Of a stretch of DNA of 9,682 nt, positions 6,188 through 9,682 are shown piece by piece. The DNA comes from an uncultured Bacilli bacterium (GTDB lineage: Bacteria; Bacillota_I; Bacilli_A; RF39; UBA660). Each line of letters begins with the position of its first letter. The stretch's first letter is position 1. The translations under genes and the position numbers were made by a program. Location: NCBI GenBank assembly GCA_947629075.1, contig CANRCI010000051.1, forward strand, positions 1 through 9,682, in the 5' to 3' direction. The notes under the pieces are model-generated. The model made no database searches. It was given only the letters and a program-made list of their open reading frames with translations, and was not told where the DNA came from.

Positions 6188-6589
6188 TTAATCCTCTTCG
6201 TGATAGATCTTATCTAAACAAGCATTTAACATTGCCGTAACTTTTTCATCACTATATTTCTTCGATAATTCAATTGCTTCATTTATAGAAACAATACTAG
6301 GTGTATCTGTATATTTAAGCTCAAAAATAGCAATACTAAAAATCGCTTTATCAACTTTGCTCAAGCGATCAAGTGTCCAATTGTTAAGGTATTTATCAGC
6401 TAATTTAACGATATCATCTTCATGTTCAATAACACCATTAATAAGCAAATTGACAAAATCATTATCAACCTCTAATTGTTCTTTAACAAGTTCTTTTACA
6501 TCATATGGAGTATTAGTCGAGTTATAAATATAAGTTTGATACAACACTTTCATTGCTATTTCTCTTAATTCACTTCTGTTTTTCATCAT
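6188..6589 (-). CDS. nusB: Transcription antitermination factor NusB
   Basis: NusB, with NusE (S10), binds boxA RNA and supports antitermination during rRNA transcription. The 133-residue product is all-helical with family motifs NRSELREIAMKVLYQTYIY near the start, NGVIEH in the middle, the LDRLSKVDKAIFSIAIFELKY block (about 77-98) and SINEAIELSKKYSDEKVTAMLNACLD at the end. An in-frame GTG at 6595 would add two residues, but it lies inside the AGGTG ribosome binding site (6593-6597) and so cannot be the start. The ATG at 6589, or the next at 6586, is properly spaced; I chose 6589. It is the first gene of the operon with xseA, as in Bacillus (where folD intervenes), but lacks the usual upstream asp23 gene. 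Confidence 0.95.
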   Translation of the reverse strand: MMKNRSELREIAMKVLYQTYIYNSTNTPYDVKELVKEQLEVDNDFVNLLINGVIEHEDDIVKLADKYLNNWTLDRLSKVDKAIFSIAIFELKYTDTPSIVSINEAIELSKKYSDEKVTAMLNACLDKIYHEED

Positions 6590-6603
6590 ATTCACCTATA
6601 AAA

Positions 6604-6612
6604 ATTTTATCA
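6604..6612 (-). promoter_or_regulatory. Candidate extended -10 promoter of the nusB operon
   Basis: On the minus strand TGATAAAAT is TGn plus TAAAAT (5 of 6 matches). The predicted start at about 6597 coincides with the A of the AGGTG ribosome binding site, giving a very short leader. No good -35 is found. The upstream candidate at 6631-6659 competes with this call. Confidence 0.5.
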
Positions 6613-6630
6613 TAAATCCCCGACAAAGTC

Positions 6631-6659
6631 ATTATAAACTTACTCGATTTTATTATAAA
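6631..6659 (-). promoter_or_regulatory. Alternative sigma-A promoter of the nusB operon
   Basis: On the minus strand TTTATA (6654-6659) and a perfect TATAAT (6631-6636) are 17 bases apart. The -35 matches 4 of 6 and overlaps the T-tract of the preceding terminator. The start would be near 6624 with a leader of about 35 bases. The AT-rich gap makes chance matches likely, so only one of the two candidates may be real. Confidence 0.5.
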
Positions 6660-6682
6660 AAGAAGATAGTTACTTATCTTCT
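6655..6682 (-). terminator. Rho-independent terminator of the obg operon
   Basis: On the minus strand AGAAGATA pairs with TATCTTCT around a 6-base loop and is followed by TTTTATAAT. The stem is 8 bp. The stop codon TAA of the 708-residue gene lies inside the loop, so the hairpin begins within the coding sequence. It separates the obg unit from nusB. Confidence 0.8.
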
Positions 6683-8796
6683 ATCTTCTTTAAATATTTT
6701 TTTCCAACCTTTATCTTAGTATTAGAAAATACTTCATTATCGTTATCTAAAACGTCTTTTATCGAATCGAAATCGTCATTAAAATCTACCACTGATATAA
6801 ACTTAAATAATGGAACTCGGACTTTAATATTATCTCCAGCTAATTTATCTAATGGAATAAATCTAGATATATTTAAATGATTAACCATCTTTTTATCATC
6901 TGCATTTTTATTATTATCAAATTCTTCTATTTTATAATCTACTTCTTCACTGAAGTTACAATTAGAAAGCTCATCAATTATGCCATTAAAAGCCATTTGT
7001 TGAAGATTAAATATATCATCACGACTAGCAAAGTCGACAATACTTTTCTTCATACCGTAATCATCTAATGTATCAATTGTATTAAAAAGTTTAGATACTT
7101 TTCTCATATCTGTATCACTATTTAAATGTTTTCTAAAATTATCTAACATTTTATCGACCAACAATTTATCTTCAAAATTTGAAACATTACCATATAATGA
7201 ACAAACCGTCTTAAATAGTGATGTTGGTAGAGAAATGTTATTTCTAGCTCTAATAGCACTCATTACTTTTTCAATCATACCACCATTTAAATCTCTAGAA
7301 TATAATAGATGTACAGTATCACACATCGCTTCAATCTTTTCAGCTTCTTTTATCCTGAAATCACTAAGACAATAACAATACTGATATACTAAAGCAGAAT
7401 TCTCATTAGCATACTGTAAAGTACTAAAAAGTGGTTTCAAAGTACTATCGATATCACAGCGATTAGCAAAATCGATAAAGGTATTAGCAAGTTGAGTATT
7501 ATTAATCATCAGTAAATTCTGAAAGAAGTTATTATAATCGTTAAATTCCAAATTCTCTAAATCTCTTTTTACAAATAACTTACATAACTCTTTAGAATTA
7601 TATTTTACATCATTGGTAACAAAACCTATCATTAGATTACACAATTTTTCATATTCCGGTAGTGGTCTACTCAAAATAGTTGGATGGGATAGTAATTCCA
7701 AATATTTATAATTACTTTCAGTTATATTAGAAATACTATTATCTATTGCTTCAGTTATCAATTTACGATAACTTCCATCAACTTGATCAAAACTAGCAAT
7801 ATTTTCATTCAACAACAAAGAATAATAGATTGTTTTATCTTTATAAGGTTTATTTTTAACATCTCTAATTAACCCTTTAAAATATTCGAAATGATTAATT
7901 ATGAAATTGACATCACCAAAAATCTTATCGTAATCCTCAGTTAACTCTTTTTCATTAAAACTGCTCATGACATCCGCAATAAAATGATACTTCGCCACTG
8001 GTAAATTTAAAAATTCATCTGACAATAACTTAGCAAATGTACTGTATTCTAGATTATTATTGGAATCTAAGTATCTCTTAACTACTCTTTTTAAACCAAA
8101 TATGTAATTGTCGATATAACGTTTATTATTACTAGTTGGTAAATGACTAAGAAGTGGAGTTATATTTAATAAATTTTTCCCTTTTAGATTAGATATCTCA
8201 TCCATAATCATTTTATATTGATCAAAAGGTAGAGACATAACATTTTTATTTAAAACAAACTCTTTGTATACTTTTCTAAAGAAATTAGTAACCTCTACAT
8301 CGTTAATAATCTCTTTATAAGAATCGTAAGTATATTTATATTTATCATAATCAACAGTTAAAATCTTATTACTAAGCAGTAGATTAAATAAAGCCTTTTC
8401 ATCAGTTGATTCATAGTTATCTAAAGCTTCAATAATTAAATCGTATTTATCATTATAATCTTCTGATAAAAAGAACAGACTATTGACACGAGCATTTCTC
8501 TCTGGTGATGAAGTAATTACCTCCGATGTCTTAATTTTTTTAATTTTAGACATGATCAAAGGATTATTTAACGTTTTCTTTAGTTTTTCTTTATCAAAGT
8601 TTTTATTAATTGTCTTAATCTGCGATACGTAATTACTAAAATTATCTTTATCGAAAATGTTATGGTCTAAAAGCAAGTTGAATACCTCTAATTGCTGATC
8701 GTTAAAATCCGTAATTAAAATTAAATCAACTTCAGATATACTATCAGTAATATTCTTAACTTTTGTAAGTATATTTAATAAATGTTTACCTGTCAT
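6670..8796 (-). CDS. Large helical-repeat (solenoid-like) cytoplasmic protein, function unknown
   Basis: I do not recognise this 708-residue protein. It has no signal peptide, membrane segment, nucleotide-binding loop or obvious catalytic motif, and appears almost entirely alpha-helical, rich in Leu, Asn, Asp and Lys. A degenerate unit recurs: a helix ending in LL or similar, then a loop like NxxxLPxxxY, then a second helix. Examples are LNKNVMSLPFDQYKMIMDEI (182-201), LLSDEFLNLPVAKYHFIADV (257-276), LLNENIASFDQVDGSYRKLI (328-347) and LLSHPTILSRPLPEYEKLCN (368-387). Anchor aromatic residues fall near 194, 231, 270, 305, 343, 382 and 421, a spacing of 35-39, as in HEAT- or TPR-like solenoids. 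The last 60 residues look different, with a basic end (KKYLKKIEDK). The ATG at 8796 follows obg by 19 bases with an AGGGGGA site, so the two are co-transcribed. Partner binding, perhaps ribosome related, is a guess from context. Confidence 0.85.
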   Translation of the reverse strand: MTGKHLLNILTKVKNITDSISEVDLILITDFNDQQLEVFNLLLDHNIFDKDNFSNYVSQIKTINKNFDKEKLKKTLNNPLIMSKIKKIKTSEVITSSPERNARVNSLFFLSEDYNDKYDLIIEALDNYESTDEKALFNLLLSNKILTVDYDKYKYTYDSYKEIINDVEVTNFFRKVYKEFVLNKNVMSLPFDQYKMIMDEISNLKGKNLLNITPLLSHLPTSNNKRYIDNYIFGLKRVVKRYLDSNNNLEYSTFAKLLSDEFLNLPVAKYHFIADVMSSFNEKELTEDYDKIFGDVNFIINHFEYFKGLIRDVKNKPYKDKTIYYSLLLNENIASFDQVDGSYRKLITEAIDNSISNITESNYKYLELLSHPTILSRPLPEYEKLCNLMIGFVTNDVKYNSKELCKLFVKRDLENLEFNDYNNFFQNLLMINNTQLANTFIDFANRCDIDSTLKPLFSTLQYANENSALVYQYCYCLSDFRIKEAEKIEAMCDTVHLLYSRDLNGGMIEKVMSAIRARNNISLPTSLFKTVCSLYGNVSNFEDKLLVDKMLDNFRKHLNSDTDMRKVSKLFNTIDTLDDYGMKKSIVDFASRDDIFNLQQMAFNGIIDELSNCNFSEEVDYKIEEFDNNKNADDKKMVNHLNISRFIPLDKLAGDNIKVRVPLFKFISVVDFNDDFDSIKDVLDNDNEVFSNTKIKVGKKYLKKIEDK

Positions 8797-8815
8797 AAAT
8801 TATCCCCCTAATTAA

Positions 8816-9682
8816 TTATCTAAATTCAAATTCAAAATCTAAGATGCGAACTTTATCGCCCTCTTTAGCACCTAGTTCAAGCAATTTATCATCGATTCCC
8901 ATCTTTCTAATTTTTTTAGAGAATCGTTGAACAGCTTCTTCTGTATTAAACTTGGTCATCTTTAATAACTTCTCGACCTCTTTACCACGAATTACCCAAG
9001 TATCATCCTCTTTAGTAATCGTAAAAGCGTCTTCTTTTTTAAACTGATATAGGACGTAAGACTCAAATGCTTCTTTCTCATAGAGATTAACACTAGGTAT
9101 CTCATCTAACATATCACAAAGGTGCATAACGACTTCATCAAGACCCATCTTAGATACTCCACTGACCTCAAATATTTCTTTATCCTTAACTTTTTTCTTA
9201 AATTCTTTTAAGTTTTCTTGAGCACCAACTACATCCATTTTATTAGCAATTATAATTGATGGCTTTTTCATAAGTAATGGATTAAAAGCCTCTAACTCTT
9301 TATTTATCTTAACGTAATCATCATATGGATCTCGACCTTCAACCGCAGCCATATCGATAACATGCGCAATTATTCTCGTTCTTTCGATATGTCTCAAGAA
9401 CCTATCACCTAAGCCTTCTCCTTGGCTTGCTCCTTCGATAAGTCCTGGAAGATCAGCTAGAACAAAACTGCGACCCCTTTTATCACGACATACTCCTAGA
9501 TTAGGTACTAGCGTTGTAAAGTGGTAAGCAGCAATTTTAGGTTTAGCTTTGGAAACACATGAAATTATTGTACTTTTACCAACACTGGGAAGACCAACTA
9601 ATCCGACATCAGCCATTAATTTTAACTCCAATTTAATAACTCTCTCTTCACCAGGTTCACCATTTTCGGCAAAATTAGGAGC
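8816..9682 (-). CDS. obg: GTPase Obg/CgtA, lacking its N-terminus at the right window edge
   Basis: Obg is an essential GTPase of late 50S ribosome assembly that also links to ppGpp and, in Bacillus, to sporulation and the stress response. A TTG at 9631 could pass for a start, but the frame stays open to the edge and encodes APNFAENGEPGEER, the conserved end of the Obg N-terminal glycine-rich domain, so the gene continues beyond the window (roughly 145 residues missing). Visible motifs: G1 GLPSVGKST (codons at 9569-9595), FTTLVPNLGV, G3 DLPGLIEGAS, G4 NKMD and G5-like SGVS. The C-terminal OCT domain (Obg C-terminal domain) follows, from about DDTWVIRGKEVEKL to EGDKVRILDFEFEF. G1 has Leu where many family members have Phe, a mild change. 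It is first in the visible unit with the unknown 708-residue gene. Confidence 0.97.
   Translation of the reverse strand, partial: APNFAENGEPGEERVIKLELKLMADVGLVGLPSVGKSTIISCVSKAKPKIAAYHFTTLVPNLGVCRDKRGRSFVLADLPGLIEGASQGEGLGDRFLRHIERTRIIAHVIDMAAVEGRDPYDDYVKINKELEAFNPLLMKKPSIIIANKMDVVGAQENLKEFKKKVKDKEIFEVSGVSKMGLDEVVMHLCDMLDEIPSVNLYEKEAFESYVLYQFKKEDAFTITKEDDTWVIRGKEVEKLLKMTKFNTEEAVQRFSKKIRKMGIDDKLLELGAKEGDKVRILDFEFEFR

Noticed and set aside
6590..6595. GTG at 6595 as start of nusB
   Set aside because: The GTG is part of the AGGTG ribosome binding site itself; the ATG codons at 6589 and 6586 are correctly spaced.
5069..7068. Plus-strand frames at 5069-5263 and 6877-7068
   Set aside because: Both are antisense to long minus-strand genes (xseA and the 708-residue gene), with biased Phe/Ile/Ser composition typical of reversed AT-rich coding sequence.
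8816..9631. TTG at 9631 as the true start of a short Obg
   Set aside because: The frame stays open to the window edge and encodes the conserved end of the Obg N-terminal domain, so the start is outside the window.
1..9682. Complete defence system, prophage or mobile element
   Set aside because: No transposase, integrase, phage structural, restriction or nuclease-toxin gene was found. The genes are mostly conserved housekeeping ones, all in the same direction.

Overview
The window is an AT-rich stretch of a low-GC Gram-positive (Firmicutes/Bacilli-type) chromosome. Evidence: the HrcA/CIRCE heat-shock system, consensus sigma-A promoters, strong AGGAGG ribosome binding sites, a SpoIVB-type sporulation protease, YlmH and VanZ/RDD proteins. 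TAA, TAG and TGA all serve as stops, so the standard bacterial code applies. The genus cannot be named from this sequence. All twelve genes are on the minus strand, so transcription runs from high to low coordinates. No mobile element, tRNA, rRNA or CRISPR was seen, and no gap between genes exceeds about 115 bases.

In order of transcription: (1) the 3' part of obg (cut by the right edge) is followed after 18 bases by a large unrecognised 708-residue helical-repeat protein. This unit ends in a terminator at about 6655-6682. (2) nusB, xseA, an unrecognised lysine-rich three-helix membrane protein and xseB form a tight operon with gaps of 0-9 bases. (3) A 108-residue Asn/Gly-rich protein with three exact-period 10-residue repeats has its own extended -10 promoter and terminator. 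(4) A SpoIVB-like PDZ/S55 serine protease follows, with its own terminator. (5) ylmH, a VanZ-RDD fusion membrane protein and a transglutaminase-like protein form a second tight operon, ending in a terminator at about 299-330. (6) The 5' end of hrcA runs off the left edge, driven by a perfect consensus sigma-A promoter between two CIRCE-like operators.

The order nusB-xseA-xseB-spoIVB is a condensed version of the Bacillus neighbourhood nusB-folD-xseA-xseB-ispA-dxs-...-recN-spoIVB-spo0A. The isoprenoid, argR and recN genes are missing from between, and two unknown genes have appeared. Functions cover ribosome assembly (Obg), rRNA antitermination (NusB), DNA repair (exonuclease VII), stalled-ribosome rescue or cell division (YlmH), envelope functions (VanZ-RDD) and protein quality control (HrcA). 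The parts not explained by known families are the 708-residue solenoid-like protein, the membrane protein between the two exonuclease VII subunits, and the 10-residue-repeat protein. They are the best candidates for new biology, but no complete new system is evident.
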